Below are positions 28,600 to 38,050 of a stretch of DNA of 64,000 bases, piece after piece; position 1 is the stretch's first letter; each line of letters opens with the position of its first letter. Location of the stretch: the NCBI RefSeq assembly GCF_900102185.1, contig NZ_LT629690.1, forward strand, positions 1,922,001 through 1,986,000. Reading direction: 5' to 3'. A program made the position numbers and the translations under genes. The notes under the pieces are model-generated. The model saw only the letters and a list, made by a program, of their open reading frames with translations. It had not been told where the DNA came from and ran no database searches. Origin of the DNA: Terriglobus roseus. GTDB lineage: Bacteria; Acidobacteriota; Terriglobia; Terriglobales; Acidobacteriaceae.

Positions 28600-28647
28600 C
28601 TGCACGTCATAATCCTCGCTTGCGGATTATGGCGTGCAGCAAGTTTT
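28600..28647 (+). terminator. Terminator of the ccm operon
   Basis: 16-bp arms CTGCACGTCATAATCC and GGATTATGGCGTGCAG (one G-T wobble) lie over an 8-nt loop, followed by CAAGTTTT. Confidence 0.85.
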
Positions 28648-28677
28648 CCTGAGACTTCCCCGTTACCATGAACGGGT

Positions 28678-30972
28678 ATGGCTGAAGTGCAACCCCTCGC
28701 TCCCGAAATCCTCCTCCACATTGCCCAAGAACTAAATATCCCGCTCACTGGCGTACGCGCCGTGATGGGACTCCTGGATGAAGGCTCAACTGTTCCCTTC
28801 ATCGCGCGCTATCGTAAGGAAGCCACCGGCAACCTGGACGAAGTGCAGATTCGCGATCTTGCCGAGAAGATCACTTACTTCCGCGAGTTCGTCTCGCGGC
28901 GTGAGACCGTCTTGTCTTCCATTACGGAACAGGGCAAGATGACGGACGAGTTGAAGGCAAAGATCATGGGCACGCTGGACCGCAGCGAACTTGAGGATCT
29001 GTATCTGCCGTACAAGCCAAAGCGCCGCACCAAGGCCACGATTGCACGCGAAAAAGGTCTGGAACCGTTGGCTGACTATCTGTGGGCGCAGAAGCCTGGC
29101 GAACTTGATCTGATCGCACTCGCCACTTCACTCATCGACCCTGAAAAGGAAGTCGCGACAATCGACGACGCACTGGAAGGCGCGCGCCACATTATTGCCG
29201 AACGCATCAGCGAAGATGCTGAGGTGCGTCGCTCCACGCGTCATGTGATGTTTGAAGAAGGCCTAATCGTCAGCCGCAAGATTTTCGATGCAAAAGACGA
29301 GCAGGAAAAGTTCAAGATGTACTACGAGTATCGCGAGCCGGTGAAGACCATCCCGTCGCATCGCATGCTGGCAGTGCGTCGTGGTGAAGCAGAAAACGTT
29401 CTGTACTGGCTCATCGAGACAGAGGAAGAACGCATGCTGGCGCTGATTCGTTCGCGCGTTCTTAAGAACGATGGTGATTGGACATCGCAACTCCGCCTCG
29501 CCATTGAAGACTGCTGGAAGCGCCTTCTCAACTCGTCGATTCAAGGTGAGTTGCGTTTGGAATTGAAGCGTCGCTCGGATACAGAAGCGATTGATGTGTT
29601 CCGCGAGAATCTGCAGCATGTGCTGATGGCTTCGCCCGCCGGGCCGATTCGCGTACTCGGAATCGATCCAGGCCTGCGCACTGGATGCAAGATTGCTGTC
29701 GTTGATGAAACAGGCAAGTTCCTGGCGCATGACGTGATCTATCCGCACACAGGCCGTGAGAAAGAGGCATCGCAGAAGCTGGCTGTCATGGTGGCTTCGC
29801 AGAACATTCGAGCCATTGCGATTGGAAACGGCACAGCATCGCGTGAGACGGACGCCTTCGTTCGTGACTTCCTTGCTGAACACAAGCTCGGTGGCATCTT
29901 CAAGGTCACGGTATCCGAGTCGGGCGCCAGCGTGTATTCCGCTTCAGACGTTGCGCGTCAGGAGTTCCCTGATCTTGATCTGACCGTGCGCGGCGCTATC
30001 TCCATTGCACGTCGTCTGCAGGATCCGCTTTCTGAACTGGTGAAGGTCGATCCTAAGTCCATTGGCGTTGGTCAGTATCAACATGACGTGGATCAACGCC
30101 AGTTGAACCAGTCACTGGAAGCAGTGATCGAAAGCTGCGTGAATCGTGTTGGCGTTGACTTGAATACGGCATCGTGGACGTTGCTGCGTTACGTCGCCGG
30201 AATCAGCGAACGTATCGCGCTGAACATCGTCCAGTTCCGCGATACCAATGGCCGCTTCCAATCCCGCAAGCAATTACATGAGGTATCGGGTATTGGCCCC
30301 AAAACGTTTGAGCAGGCCGCCGGCTTCTTGCGTATCCGCGATGGAGAGCAACCGCTGGACTCCACTGCGGTGCATCCCGAATCGTATGCGTTGGTGGAAC
30401 AGATTGCGTCTTCTCTGAACACCTCGATCGATGACTTGATCCGTAAGCCTCAACTGCTGACGGGCGTGAAGACAGACGCGTTCGGTGCAGGCACTTACAC
30501 GCTGAACGACATTCTCGAAGAGTTGAAGAAGCCCGGCCGTGATCCTCGCGATTCGTTCGTCGCCCCTACTTTCAACGAAGCAGTGCGAGAGATTCAGGAT
30601 GTCGAACCCGGCATGGTGATGGAAGGCGTGGTCACCAACGTGACGAAGTTTGGTGCTTTCATCGACATTGGCGTACACCAGGATGGACTTGTTCACATCT
30701 CGGAGATTTCGCACAAGTACATCAAAGACCCGAGCGAAGCGTTGAAGGCTGGACAACTGGTAAAGGCTAAGGTTCTTAGTGCCGACGCCAAGACGAAGCG
30801 CATCTCGCTTTCAATCAAGGCGCTCGAACCTGCTCCGGGTGGAAAAGCCCCGCAGCGCGGTGGTGGACGCCCTCAGACCCAGCAGCGATCAGCGCCAGAA
30901 CCCACGTCGATGGCAGACAAGTTGGCCGCCTTGAATACAAAGTGGCGCAGCAATGCTCCGACGGGACGTTAA
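28678..30972 (+). CDS. tex: Tex family S1-domain RNA-binding protein
   Basis: The 764-residue protein follows Tex throughout. An N-terminal helical domain (GVRAVMGLLDEGSTVPFIARYRKEATGNLDE) comes first, then a YqgF-like nuclease fold (VLGIDPGLRTGCKIAVVD, AIGNGTASRETDAFV). Helix-hairpin-helix DNA-binding repeats (VGVDLNTAS, LHEVSGIGPKTFEQAAGF) follow, and a C-terminal S1 domain (GAFIDIGVHQDGLVHISEIS) precedes a Pro/Gln-rich tail. Tex acts on RNA, with links to transcription and toxin expression in some species. A strong terminator follows. Confidence 0.96.
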   Translation: MAEVQPLAPEILLHIAQELNIPLTGVRAVMGLLDEGSTVPFIARYRKEATGNLDEVQIRDLAEKITYFREFVSRRETVLSSITEQGKMTDELKAKIMGTLDRSELEDLYLPYKPKRRTKATIAREKGLEPLADYLWAQKPGELDLIALATSLIDPEKEVATIDDALEGARHIIAERISEDAEVRRSTRHVMFEEGLIVSRKIFDAKDEQEKFKMYYEYREPVKTIPSHRMLAVRRGEAENVLYWLIETEEERMLALIRSRVLKNDGDWTSQLRLAIEDCWKRLLNSSIQGELRLELKRRSDTEAIDVFRENLQHVLMASPAGPIRVLGIDPGLRTGCKIAVVDETGKFLAHDVIYPHTGREKEASQKLAVMVASQNIRAIAIGNGTASRETDAFVRDFLAEHKLGGIFKVTVSESGASVYSASDVARQEFPDLDLTVRGAISIARRLQDPLSELVKVDPKSIGVGQYQHDVDQRQLNQSLEAVIESCVNRVGVDLNTASWTLLRYVAGISERIALNIVQFRDTNGRFQSRKQLHEVSGIGPKTFEQAAGFLRIRDGEQPLDSTAVHPESYALVEQIASSLNTSIDDLIRKPQLLTGVKTDAFGAGTYTLNDILEELKKPGRDPRDSFVAPTFNEAVREIQDVEPGMVMEGVVTNVTKFGAFIDIGVHQDGLVHISEISHKYIKDPSEALKAGQLVKAKVLSADAKTKRISLSIKALEPAPGGKAPQRGGGRPQTQQRSAPEPTSMADKLAALNTKWRSNAPTGR

Positions 30973-30988
30973 CTTCCGACAGGACATA

Positions 30989-31021
30989 AGCCCTTGCTGT
31001 TGAGTCAGCAAGGGCTTTTTC
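30989..31021 (+). terminator. Rho-independent terminator after tex
   Basis: 11-bp arms AGCCCTTGCTG and CAGCAAGGGCT surround a 6-nt loop, followed by TTTTTC. Confidence 0.92.
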
Positions 31022-31110
31022 ATGGCCCCACAAAAGAACTGCATTTGTTCAATAATCCACATCGCTGCGTGGGCGTTTTCGCCATTTATTCGCTATACTG
31101 AAAACGCATT

Positions 31111-32391
31111 ATGGGCCCCCTCACCGTGCAACAGAAGCTCGAGATTCTTGCTGATGCGGCCAAATACGACGCGTCCTGCGCGTCGTCTGGCGCCAAGCGG
31201 AGTGGCAACAGCAAGGGTGTAGGCCACAGCGACGGTACCGGCATCTGCCATAGCTATACGCCGGATGGCCGCTGCATATCTTTGCTGAAATTGTTGTTGA
31301 CGAACTACTGCACATACGACTGCGTTTTTTGCGTCAATCGTGTCAGTAGCGACATTCGGCGTGCGAGGTTTACGCCTGACGAAGTGGTCCGGCTCACATT
31401 GGATTTCTACAAGCGCAACTACATCGAAGGGCTGTTTCTTTCGAGCGGAATCATCCAGTCGCCGGATTACACAATGGAACAGTTTGTGACCGTGGCGAAG
31501 ACGCTGCGAACCGTGCATTACTTCGGCGGATACATCCATATCAAGGCAATTCCTGGTTGCGATCGAAGACTGATTGACGAGGCAGGTTTGTATGCCGACC
31601 GGCTGTCCGCAAATATCGAACTGCCAACGCAGCAGGACCTGGTGCAGCTTGCCCCGGAGAAGAAATCAGACGTCATTGAAACGACCATGACGCAGATTCG
31701 TTTGGGTAAAGAGCAAGCGGATGACAACCGCAGGCACTTTGCCCATGCTCCGGCGTTTGCACCCGCTGGTCAAAGCACGCAAATGGTCATTGGAGCCACG
31801 CCTTCAACCGATCGCGAAATCATTGCGCGCTCTAACCGGCTGTATACCGACCACAAGCTGCGACGGGTGTACTACACAGGCTTTTCGCCGTATCCGGAAG
31901 CGGATACACGGCTGCCATTGAAGGCTTCACCCATGCTGCGTGAGCATCGGCTCTATCAGGCAGATTGGTTGATGCGGCACTATGGCTTCGCCGCAGAGGA
32001 GATTACGACAGAAGATGCCCCTGATCTTGATCTTGCATCGGACCCGAAGCTGGGATGGGCAAAACGGCATCCTGAATTCTTTCCTGTCGATGTGAACTCC
32101 GCCCCGCGAGAGGTGCTGCTGCGGATCCCAGGGCTTGGATATCGAAATGTGGACAGGGTTTTATCGATACGTCGCTACCACCGGCTGACAAGTGATGACC
32201 TGCGTAAACTGCATGTCCGCTGGAAAGACGCTGAGCAATACGTCGTCGCCGAGGATCATCTGCCGCTGGAAGTCTCCGTCTCCGAGACCGGTGACACACT
32301 CACGCCCCTTGCACAAAACGCTCCATCTTCCGCGCGTCAGATGACTTTGTTTGAAGATGTGGCGCGTTCCGCCATGTGGGGTTCGTTATGA
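31111..32391 (+). CDS. Putative DNA modification/repair radical SAM protein
   Basis: The 426-residue protein has the radical SAM cysteines C67-x3-C71-x2-C74 (CTYDCVFC). A spore photoproduct lyase-like core follows, then a C-terminal helix-hairpin-helix (VNSAPREVLLRIPGLGYRNVDRVL, about 330-353) that suggests DNA binding. This matches the uncharacterised family found beside UdgX. A TATACT -10-like element lies at 31094-31099. The ATGA overlap with the next gene shows a two-gene operon. The reaction is unknown. Repair or base modification is inferred from domains and partner. Confidence 0.9.
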   Translation: MGPLTVQQKLEILADAAKYDASCASSGAKRSGNSKGVGHSDGTGICHSYTPDGRCISLLKLLLTNYCTYDCVFCVNRVSSDIRRARFTPDEVVRLTLDFYKRNYIEGLFLSSGIIQSPDYTMEQFVTVAKTLRTVHYFGGYIHIKAIPGCDRRLIDEAGLYADRLSANIELPTQQDLVQLAPEKKSDVIETTMTQIRLGKEQADDNRRHFAHAPAFAPAGQSTQMVIGATPSTDREIIARSNRLYTDHKLRRVYYTGFSPYPEADTRLPLKASPMLREHRLYQADWLMRHYGFAAEEITTEDAPDLDLASDPKLGWAKRHPEFFPVDVNSAPREVLLRIPGLGYRNVDRVLSIRRYHRLTSDDLRKLHVRWKDAEQYVVAEDHLPLEVSVSETGDTLTPLAQNAPSSARQMTLFEDVARSAMWGSL

Positions 32392-33830
32392 ACGCCGTTG
32401 ATGTGATGCGCGTGCGTGTCGTTCCAGACTTTGCGCAATGGCGAGCACTTGCTCGTGCTGTCGTCAGCAAAAAGATTCCGCCTGAGTTAATCGACTTCTA
32501 TGACCCGGCATTTGCGACGACACAGAAGTTGTTTTCAGAAAATGACGATTACTCAACAGAACTGATACAGGATGTGCCCGATTCAAAACCGCATGTTCCC
32601 AAACGTTTCCTGGAAACGGCAATCATCGCAGCATGTCATCGCGACCCACAACGATGGAACTTGCTGTACAGGCTTTTGTGGCGATTGCAGACAGAACGCG
32701 AATTGATGAAAGTGCAGGTGGATGCTGACGTGAACGCCCTACTGCGGTTGGAGCAGCAGGTGCGACGCGACGAGCACAAAATGCATGCCTTTGTACGATT
32801 CCGTCGGGTGGAGGATCCGGATGGCGTGGAACGGTTCATTGCCTGGTACGAACCGCAGCACCACATTCTGAAGCTGGCAGCACCATTTTTCGCGGAACGT
32901 TTTGCGGTGATGCGTTGGACCATTCTTACGCCGGATGGCTCGGCATTTTGGGATCCCCCCACAAAGCAACTGGAGTATGGGCCACCGGTCCCGCGTGAAC
33001 AGGCTCCGTCAGGCGATGAATTAGAGGAGTTATGGAAGAGCTACTATGCGAGCATCTTCAACCCGGCCCGACTCAATCCAGTCGCTATGCGTGGTCACAT
33101 GCCGATGCATTACTGGGGCAACCTGCCGGAGATCGAATTACTCCCACAGTTGATGTCAACCGCAGTGAAACGCGTTGAGGGCATGGTTTCCGCACAGGCC
33201 GGAAAGCCGAGTGCGGCTCCGTTCGTCCCGGCGAAACACACCTTGACTGTGATTCGCGAAGCGCTGCCCACATGCAAAGGTTGTGATCTTTACCAACACG
33301 CAATCCAGGTCGTGCCAGGCAGAGGTGCTAACCATGCGCCGCTCATGCTGGTGGGTGAGCAGCCCGGAGATCAAGAAGATCTGCAAGGTCTTCCCTTCGT
33401 CGGGCCAGCAGGAAACGTATTGAGAAAGGCTCTAGCGGAAGTTGGAATTGCCGACGGCGATATTTTCATGACAAATGCTGTGAAGCATTTCAAGTTTGTG
33501 CAGAGAGGAAAACTGCGTTTGCACCAGAACCCCAGGATGAGTGAGATCACTGCGTGCAAACCGTGGCTGTTAGCCGAACTCGACGCCGTCAAACCGAAGC
33601 TGGTTTTGTGTCTGGGGGCTTCTGCCGCAAAGTCCCTTCTTGGAGGAACGTTTGGACTGATGCGAGACCGAGGCAAGGTGCTTTCAACCCCCTTCGCAGA
33701 ACATGTCATGGCGACAATTCACCCTTCGGCTGTTTTGCGGGCACCGAACGATGAGATGCGCCATACGTTGTACGAACACTTGCGAAATGACCTGCTGGCC
33801 GCGTACCAGTTTGCGATGAAGGCCGCGTAA
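32388..33830 (+). CDS. UdgX-type uracil-DNA binding protein fused to a TIGR03915/DUF4130-like domain
   Basis: The 480-residue fusion has an N-terminal domain (about 1-265) of the DUF4130/TIGR03915 type (FLETAIIAACHRDPQRWNLLYRLLWRL, FAERFAVMRWTILTPDG). A family 4/UdgX-like uracil glycosylase domain (about 285-480) follows, with CKGCDLY, GEQPGDQEDLQGLPFVGPAG, TNAVKHFKF, the loop RGKLRLHQNP and ATIHPSAVLR. The loop keeps the histidine that in UdgX forms a covalent bond with the abasic site, but the usual KRRIH reads KLRLH. Start 32388 overlaps the upstream stop (ATGA). It works with the radical SAM partner. Confidence 0.9.
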   Translation: MNAVDVMRVRVVPDFAQWRALARAVVSKKIPPELIDFYDPAFATTQKLFSENDDYSTELIQDVPDSKPHVPKRFLETAIIAACHRDPQRWNLLYRLLWRLQTERELMKVQVDADVNALLRLEQQVRRDEHKMHAFVRFRRVEDPDGVERFIAWYEPQHHILKLAAPFFAERFAVMRWTILTPDGSAFWDPPTKQLEYGPPVPREQAPSGDELEELWKSYYASIFNPARLNPVAMRGHMPMHYWGNLPEIELLPQLMSTAVKRVEGMVSAQAGKPSAAPFVPAKHTLTVIREALPTCKGCDLYQHAIQVVPGRGANHAPLMLVGEQPGDQEDLQGLPFVGPAGNVLRKALAEVGIADGDIFMTNAVKHFKFVQRGKLRLHQNPRMSEITACKPWLLAELDAVKPKLVLCLGASAAKSLLGGTFGLMRDRGKVLSTPFAEHVMATIHPSAVLRAPNDEMRHTLYEHLRNDLLAAYQFAMKAA

Positions 33831-33926
33831 CCTGTCACCAACTACCGGGTTGAAACAAAGCCAGCCCGGCTGAGGATAAGATGTCCTTTGGGGCTTTTAG
33901 CGCCCATGTGGATTGAGAGTTTTTAC

Positions 33927-34673
33927 ATGATGGAATCGACGTACACCCCTGAAGGCTTTTACGAACACGCAATCAGCAGCCCACGCGCTCTTGCCGCCAC
34001 GCTGGACCATACCCTGCTGAAGGCCGATGCGACACGCGCACAAGTGTTGCAGATTTGCGAGGAAGCGGCACAGTATCGCTTTGCATGCGCCATGGTGAAT
34101 CCGTTCTGGGTGTCCACGGCAGCCGCGGCATTAGCTGGCACAGGCGTCCCAGTGGGTGTTGTCATCGGATTTCCGCTCGGCGCATCCCTTGCCGAATCGA
34201 AGGTTGACGAGGCCAAGCGTGTCATCGCGCTCGGCGCTCATGACGTAGACATGGTGCTCAATATCGGAGCTCTCAAGGGTGGCGAATATGACACGGTCGC
34301 CAGTGACATTCGTGGCGTAGTCGATGCGGCGCATGAGCGCGGCGCCATTGTGAAGGTCATTCTGGAGACAGCCCTTCTAAATTTCGAAGAGAAGTTGCGT
34401 GCCAGCGAAATTGCCGTAAACGCTGGCGCAGATTTCATCAAAACCAGCACTGGCTTCTCCACTGGGGGCGCCACGGTAGATGACATTGCTCAGATGCGCA
34501 GTGTTGCAGGGCTGCGCTCCGGCGTGAAGGCATCGGGAGGCATCCGCTCCTTGGCCGACGCGAAGGCGATGCTGAAGGCAGGCGCAAATCGCATTGGCGC
34601 AAGTGCCAGCGTGCGCATTGTTCAGGAGCTGACCGGAACGGCCAAGGGTGACTCCGGCGGTTCCGGCTATTAA
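33927..34673 (+). CDS. deoC: Deoxyribose-phosphate aldolase
   Basis: The 248-residue class I aldolase cleaves 2-deoxyribose 5-phosphate to glyceraldehyde 3-phosphate and acetaldehyde. It shows LDHTLLKADATRAQV, IGFPLGASLAESKVDEA, DVDMVLNIGALKGG and VKVILETALL. The Schiff-base lysine lies in DFIKTSTGFSTGGAT. The start at 33927 is a choice. A TTG at 33888 and an ATG at 33906 are in frame, but residues before MMESTY are unlike the family. It stands alone after the repair operon. Confidence 0.94.
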   Translation: MMESTYTPEGFYEHAISSPRALAATLDHTLLKADATRAQVLQICEEAAQYRFACAMVNPFWVSTAAAALAGTGVPVGVVIGFPLGASLAESKVDEAKRVIALGAHDVDMVLNIGALKGGEYDTVASDIRGVVDAAHERGAIVKVILETALLNFEEKLRASEIAVNAGADFIKTSTGFSTGGATVDDIAQMRSVAGLRSGVKASGGIRSLADAKAMLKAGANRIGASASVRIVQELTGTAKGDSGGSGY

Positions 34674-34711
34674 AGAAGGACCGCACCTCTGCTACAAAGG
34701 CAAGCAGGTAC

Positions 34712-36715
34712 ATGGCCGCACAGGAAGACAAGGGAAAGCGCGAAGGCAAACCGCTGCGTGTGGTAACGCGGTCGCGCGCCTCTGACGCTTCTGAGGTGCG
34801 GCTGCAAGCCGTGGATGAAGCAGAGACTCTTTCGAACGAGTTTGAGGGCGATTATCGCCCCAGTCCTGGCGCGCAGGCAGACGATACGATCCGCGTCGAC
34901 ATCCCGAATCATGACATGGTGATTGACCCGGTTTCACCAAACCATCCGGAAAATCGGATTCGTGTGCATTCCGAGCATGTGGACTTTCTTCAGCGTCTGG
35001 CCGATGCGCTAAACAATACGCTGGATCTGCAGACGCTAATGCTTCGCGTGGCAGAACTGGTGCGGGCCGTGGTGGACTACCGCATCTTTGCCATCCTACT
35101 GATTAACGACCGCACGCAGGAATTATGGATGCGCTTTCAAGTCGGTCACACGCCTGAAGTGGAGCGCATGCGTCTGAAGATGGGCCAAGGCATTGTGGGC
35201 CAGGCTGCAGCGACACGAGCATCTGTCCTGGTGGATGACGTTACCCATTCACCGCACTATATCTCTGCCAATCCTGCCGTAAAGAGCGAACTTGCCATTC
35301 CCCTGATCATTAAGAATCGAGTCATTGGCGTGATTGATCTTGAAAGCGAACAACCAGGGGCATTCACGCAGGATCAGCGACGTTTATTGGAGCTTGTCGC
35401 TTCTCGTATGGCTGTGGCTGTTGAGAATGCCCGTCTGTATACGCGCCTTTCCCGGCAAGCGCAGACATTGACCGTGTTGGCTGAAATCAGTCGTGAGCTC
35501 ACAGCGATCCTTGATCTTGATACGCTGCTGGAACGCATTGGCACTCTGCTGAAGCGGGTGGTGGACTTTCAGATGTTCACTATTTTGTTGTGGAGTGAAA
35601 GCCGACAGCAGTTTATGCATCGCTTCTCAACGCGTTTTGGTGAACGCGTCCAACGTGACCGCAACGCAGAGATGGGTAAAGGCATCTTTGGCATCGCAGC
35701 AGCCCAGCGCCATCCAATACTGGTTCCGGATGTACGTAAAGATCCGCGCTATCTGGGCGACAGCACTCCCAGCGGCGAACGAGGTTCCGGTGAAGTGCGT
35801 TCCATGATTGCGGTACCGCTGATTTACAAAGAGAAGGTCACGGGCGTTATCGCGCTGGAGCACACCCGTGTCAACTACTACAACGAAGATCATCAACGCA
35901 CGCTGACCACTCTGGCTGGTCAGATCGCCATTGCCATTACGAATGCGCGGTTGTACGAACGCATCTTCGAAGAAGAACAACGCATGGAACGCGACCTGCA
36001 AATGGCGCGTGAGGTGCAGATGCGCCTACTGCCTCCGCCTCCTCAGCCACTGCCACATGCGCAGTTTGCGGCAACGTTTCTCCCGGCACGTTCCATCGGT
36101 GGCGATGTTTATGACTTCATCGACTATGGCAATGGCCGCGTAGCAATTGCTGTGGGCGACGTTAGCGGAAAGGCCGCACCTGCTGCGCTCTATGCGGCGT
36201 TGGTGAGCGGTATTCTTCGTTCTGTCGCCACGCAACATCTTTCTCCTGCAGCCATGCTAGCGGAACTAAACAATCAGTTGCAGGAGCGCAAGCTTGACTC
36301 GCAGTACGTCACCATGCTCTTTGCCGTGTGGAACGACGACGAACGAACACTCAGTCTTGCGAATGCGGGATCTGTGCAACCCATGTTGGTCTCGTCCGAT
36401 GGCGAACAGATGAGTACGCGCTTGATTGAAGCGGAAGGTTTCCCGCTGGGTCTCTTTCCCAACGCTGAATATGAAGAGTTCACCATCAGCACCAGACCCG
36501 GTGACCTGCTTGTCTTCTTCTCCGATGGCATTGTCGACGCGGAAAATCGTAGCGGTGAGATGTTTGGCAATGATCGCCTGATTGACGTCCTGAACAATCT
36601 GCGAGAATCAGATGCAGATACCGCAGTCAAGGCGGTATTGGAAAGCGTCTCCAAATTTCAGGACGGACACGAACATTTTGACGACGAAACCCTGCTGGTA
36701 CTGCAGGTTCGCTGA
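34712..36715 (+). CDS. GAF-GAF-SpoIIE PP2C-type protein phosphatase
   Basis: The 667-residue protein has a variable N-terminus and a first GAF domain (about 100-245, LNNTLDLQTLMLRVAELVRAVVDYRI). A second GAF (about 265-415, ILDLDTLLERIGTLLKRVVDFQMF) and a short coiled coil (EEEQRMERDLQMAREVQMRLL) follow. The C-terminal SpoIIE/PP2C phosphatase (about 450-667) has metal-binding aspartates in SIGGDVYDF, VGDVSGKAAPAAL and FFSDGIVDAENR. It presumably dephosphorylates an anti-sigma antagonist or similar partner in response to a small ligand. No such partner is adjacent. Confidence 0.92.
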   Translation: MAAQEDKGKREGKPLRVVTRSRASDASEVRLQAVDEAETLSNEFEGDYRPSPGAQADDTIRVDIPNHDMVIDPVSPNHPENRIRVHSEHVDFLQRLADALNNTLDLQTLMLRVAELVRAVVDYRIFAILLINDRTQELWMRFQVGHTPEVERMRLKMGQGIVGQAAATRASVLVDDVTHSPHYISANPAVKSELAIPLIIKNRVIGVIDLESEQPGAFTQDQRRLLELVASRMAVAVENARLYTRLSRQAQTLTVLAEISRELTAILDLDTLLERIGTLLKRVVDFQMFTILLWSESRQQFMHRFSTRFGERVQRDRNAEMGKGIFGIAAAQRHPILVPDVRKDPRYLGDSTPSGERGSGEVRSMIAVPLIYKEKVTGVIALEHTRVNYYNEDHQRTLTTLAGQIAIAITNARLYERIFEEEQRMERDLQMAREVQMRLLPPPPQPLPHAQFAATFLPARSIGGDVYDFIDYGNGRVAIAVGDVSGKAAPAALYAALVSGILRSVATQHLSPAAMLAELNNQLQERKLDSQYVTMLFAVWNDDERTLSLANAGSVQPMLVSSDGEQMSTRLIEAEGFPLGLFPNAEYEEFTISTRPGDLLVFFSDGIVDAENRSGEMFGNDRLIDVLNNLRESDADTAVKAVLESVSKFQDGHEHFDDETLLVLQVR

Positions 36716-36746
36716 TCCTTCACTCACAACCATTAGAATGGTATCC

Positions 36747-38045
36747 ATGTCACACAACGGAACCACGGAAGTTGTGCGTCCAGCACGCACCGTCCGCGGC
36801 AGTGTTCGACTGCCCGGCGACAAGAGCATCTCGCACCGCTATGCCATGTTGGCGGGATTGGCCAATGGCACGTCGCGCTTCGCAAACTTTTCCACCGGCG
36901 CCGATCCGCACAGCTCGCTGAGCTGCATGGAAGCGTTGGGGGCGACCGTTGTAAAACGTCCGGACGGCGTCATTGAAGTTACCGGCGTGGGTGGCACATT
37001 CCAGAAGCCCACATGCGACCTGGATTGCGGCAACTCTGGTTCCACCATGCGCATGCTTGCTGGCCTAGTCGCCGGCCACAAAGGTACGTATCGGTTCGTT
37101 GGTGATGCTTCCCTAACCAAGCGCCCTATGCAGCGCATCAAGGGACCGCTGGAGCAAATGGGTGCGCAGGTGGAATTGACTGAGGGCCATGCCCCAATGA
37201 CGGTTCACGGTGGGACACTAACTGCGATCGAATTCAGCGCACCGATTGCCAGCGCGCAAGTAAAGACTGCCGTTTTGTTTGCAGGTCTTGGAGCAGAAGG
37301 CACCACAACGCTGCAGGAGGCTGTTCGTACACGAGATCATTCCGAACATGCACTTCGTGCCTTCGGTGTAGAACTGGAGCGCGGTAAGGATTCCATCTCC
37401 ATTCGTGGTGGACAGCAGCTTCAAGCAATTGAAGCAACCGTTCCGGGCGATCTCTCTTCTGCAGCTTTCTTCCTGTGTGCGACCATCCTCTTCCCTGATG
37501 CGCAGCTTGTGCTCGACGATGTGGGTATGAATCCCTCACGCTCCACGCTGCTGGACGTACTCGCATCCATGGGCCTGCAAGTGAAGGTCTTGAACCTGGA
37601 AGAAAAGCATGGCGAGATGATCGGCACAATTCAGGTGAACGGTGCTGCGGAACTCAAAGGCGCCGAGATCGTGGGCGATCTCCCGGCCCTCATCATCGAT
37701 GAACTTCCTGTTCTTGCTGCAATCGGGCCATATACAAGCACCGGTGTGACCATCCGCAACGCAAAAGAACTTCGCGTGAAGGAATCCGACCGCATCGCTC
37801 TTGTCGTACAGAATCTGCGTGCCATGGGCGCGGAAGTGGAAGAGTTCGAAGACGGTCTGTACGTTCCTGGTAATCAGAAACTTCGCGGTGGCATTGTCGA
37901 TTCTGCCGACGATCATCGTATTGCGATGGCGTTTGCTATCTGCGCACTGCGCGCAGAGGGGGAGACCACCATTCATGGCGCAGAGGCCGCTGCCATCTCG
38001 TTCCCGGAGTTCTTCCCTCTGCTTAACCAAATCTCGGAGCGATAG
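36747..38045 (+). CDS. aroA: 3-phosphoshikimate 1-carboxyvinyltransferase (EPSP synthase)
   Basis: The 432-residue enzyme of the shikimate pathway joins phosphoenolpyruvate to shikimate 3-phosphate. It shows VRLPGDKSISHRYAML, LDCGNSGSTMRMLAGL, DASLTKRPMQRI, and RVKESDRIALVVQNLRAMG. DHRIAMAFAICAL follows near the end. I placed the start at 36747 because it gives the usual N-terminus. The frame stays open upstream inside the phosphatase gene. The next gene begins 5 nt after the stop. Confidence 0.95.
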   Translation: MSHNGTTEVVRPARTVRGSVRLPGDKSISHRYAMLAGLANGTSRFANFSTGADPHSSLSCMEALGATVVKRPDGVIEVTGVGGTFQKPTCDLDCGNSGSTMRMLAGLVAGHKGTYRFVGDASLTKRPMQRIKGPLEQMGAQVELTEGHAPMTVHGGTLTAIEFSAPIASAQVKTAVLFAGLGAEGTTTLQEAVRTRDHSEHALRAFGVELERGKDSISIRGGQQLQAIEATVPGDLSSAAFFLCATILFPDAQLVLDDVGMNPSRSTLLDVLASMGLQVKVLNLEEKHGEMIGTIQVNGAAELKGAEIVGDLPALIIDELPVLAAIGPYTSTGVTIRNAKELRVKESDRIALVVQNLRAMGAEVEEFEDGLYVPGNQKLRGGIVDSADDHRIAMAFAICALRAEGETTIHGAEAAAISFPEFFPLLNQISER

Positions 38046-38050
38046 AGCGC

